From an uncultured Clostridia bacterium (GTDB taxonomy: Bacteria; Bacillota; Clostridia; Oscillospirales; CAG-272): a stretch of 6,334 nucleotides of DNA. The notes beneath the pieces were generated by a model. It saw only the letters and a list, made by a program, of their open reading frames with translations. It was not told the DNA's origin and made no database searches. Where the stretch lies: positions 1-6,334 of the forward strand of contig CAMOLD010000076.1 in the NCBI GenBank assembly GCA_946618395.1, given 5' to 3'. Position 1 is the first letter of the stretch; every line of letters starts with the position of its first letter. Both the position numbers and the translations under genes were made by a program. Positions 5,422 through 6,334 of the stretch are shown here, one piece after another.

Positions 5422-5455
5422 AGCATAGCAGACAAAGGCGGATAAAGCTGTCGAA
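5422..5455 (-). promoter_or_regulatory. Spo0A-type promoter of spoIIGA-sigE
   Basis: On the minus strand TTCGACA (5455-5449), a perfect 0A-box match (TGTCGAA on the plus strand), overlaps TCGACA, a 5/6 match to the -35 consensus. A TGC-TATGCT extended -10 (5427-5422) lies 21 bp further on. The B. subtilis spoIIG promoter likewise has a Spo0A site over the -35 and an over-long 22-bp spacer. Only one clear 0A box is seen. Confidence 0.75.
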
Positions 5456-5506
5456 ACCCGGTGGCCAAAAAAATTTTCTTTTGCGCTACCAATTTGCCGG
5501 TTTGTA

Positions 5507-5515
5507 TGCTATAAT
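5507..5515 (+). promoter_or_regulatory. Extended -10 promoter of aminopeptidase gene
   Basis: TGCTATAAT (5507-5515) is a perfect extended -10 with no convincing -35 at 16-18 bp. It lies 53 bp before the ATG at 5569 and diverges from the spoIIGA promoter. Confidence 0.7.
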
Positions 5516-5568
5516 AACTATAAATAGGAAAAAATGTTTCGGGCGAATTGCGCCGGAAAGGAAAAACC

Positions 5569-6334
5569 ATGTCTTTGTGTCATATTCGCGCATTGCAACA
5601 AAAATTGACCGCCGCCGGAGCCGACGCCGCTCTGGTGACCGACAAGCTGAACCAGCGCTATCTTTCGGATTTTGATTTTGACGACGGCTATGTCCTTGTC
5701 ACCGGGAAGAACGCCTATCTGATCACCGATTTCCGCTATATCGAGGCGGCAAAAGCGGCCTCTGCCGGCTTTATGGAGGTGCTTGCCCCCGACCACGGAA
5801 GAACCGACGCCGCCATTGCCGATCTGCTCGGGCGCGACGGTTGCAAGACTCTGCTTTTGGAGGAAGAGACCATCCCCTACGCCGATTTTTGCAAGTTCAG
5901 CGAAAAACTCGCCGGCTTTACCGTGAAAGGCGGCGCTTCGGCAATGCTGACCTCCCTGCGCCTTTACAAAACCGAGGAGGAGCTTGCCGCCATGGCGCGC
6001 GCCCAGGCGATCACCGACGCGGCGTTTGCCCATGTGCTGAAGACCATTCGCCCCGGCGAAATGACCGAGGTGGACCTGGCTTTGGAGATGGAATATTTTA
6101 TGCGCCGTGCGGGAGCTTCCGGACTGGCGTTTGACACCATTGTGGCGTCGGGCAGCGCCTCTTCCCGTCCGCACGCCGTGCCGCGCAACCAAAAGCTGGA
6201 ACGCGGATTTTTAACGCTGGATTTTGGTGCAAAAGCCGACGGCTACTGCTCGGATATGACCCGCACCATCGTGCTGGGAAAAGCCGACGCCGAAATGAAA
6301 AAGCTCTACAACACCGTCCTGCGCGCGCAAACCG
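5569..6334 (+). CDS. Xaa-Pro aminopeptidase (M24B family), 3' end cut off
   Basis: The frame is open from ATG 5569 to the window end, giving 255 residues of an expected 350-360. It is a cytoplasmic metallopeptidase that removes an N-terminal residue preceding proline (PepP/YqhT-like). The N-terminal creatinase-like domain (about 1-125) includes NQRYLSDFDFDDGYVLVT (28-45) and TDFRYIEAA (53-61). The linker RLYKTEEELAAMARAQAITD (131-150) leads into the pita-bread catalytic domain. This shows SSRPHAVP with the conserved His202, and LDFGAKADGYCSDMTRT (217-233) with metal ligands Asp218 and Asp229; the remaining His and two Glu ligands would lie beyond the edge. The start is supported by AAAGGA 6 nt upstream. 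It is divergent from spoIIGA over 178 bp. In many Firmicutes such a gene precedes efp, which cannot be checked here. The family is secure; exact specificity is inferred. Confidence 0.93.
   Translation, partial: MSLCHIRALQQKLTAAGADAALVTDKLNQRYLSDFDFDDGYVLVTGKNAYLITDFRYIEAAKAASAGFMEVLAPDHGRTDAAIADLLGRDGCKTLLLEEETIPYADFCKFSEKLAGFTVKGGASAMLTSLRLYKTEEELAAMARAQAITDAAFAHVLKTIRPGEMTEVDLALEMEYFMRRAGASGLAFDTIVASGSASSRPHAVPRNQKLERGFLTLDFGAKADGYCSDMTRTIVLGKADAEMKKLYNTVLRAQT

Noticed and set aside
5391..5570. Upstream extension of spoIIGA to an ATG at 5570
   Set aside because: The 60 extra codons cover the Spo0A-type promoter and lack family similarity, whereas the ATG at 5390 has an ideal AAGGAGGTG.

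Overview
The window looks like chromosome from a fairly GC-rich, endospore-forming, Gram-positive anaerobe (Clostridia; the base composition and gene style suggest an Oscillospiraceae/Ruminococcaceae-like gut lineage, which is inference). The main evidence is an adjacent spoIIGA-sigE pair, found only in endospore formers, together with a type III glutamine synthetase, strong AGGAGG-type ribosome binding sites and sigma-A promoters of TTGACA/TATAAT type.

Layout, left to right. Positions 1-300 hold no convincing gene. They contain three copies of a GGAAGCGTATCGAA motif (minus-strand sense), two of them 197 bp apart, and a near-consensus minus-strand promoter (266-294) firing into them. A perfect-consensus promoter (368-396) drives glnN (449-2539). 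Its 3' end runs into a hairpin-rich spacer (2540-2818). Next comes a visibly AT-rich two-gene module: a small XRE-type repressor (2819-3061, minus) divergent from a SLOG-fold protein (3194-3637, plus). The 132 bp between them carry four copies of a 12-bp dyad operator. Then, on the minus strand, come sigE (3801-4499) and upstream of it spoIIGA (4527-5390), which form the mother-cell sigma-E operon. A divergent M24B aminopeptidase P-like gene begins at 5569 and runs off the right edge.

Function. SpoIIGA is the membrane aspartic protease that matures pro-sigma-E. The operon's upstream region has a Spo0A box (TTCGACA, minus strand) overlapping a -35-like hexamer 21 bp from a -10, which closely resembles the Bacillus subtilis spoIIG promoter. 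glnN assimilates ammonium. The XRE/SLOG pair looks self-regulated and laterally acquired.

The most unusual feature is a roughly 145-bp double-hairpin element present twice (2531-2674, and inverted at 3662-3809). It directly follows both glnN and sigE in the same sense relative to each gene, and even supplies the shared last codons AGG-TTG-stop of both. The two inverted copies exactly bracket the AT-rich XRE/SLOG module. The element is probably a dispersed terminator-like repeat; whether it also helped to bring in the module is open.
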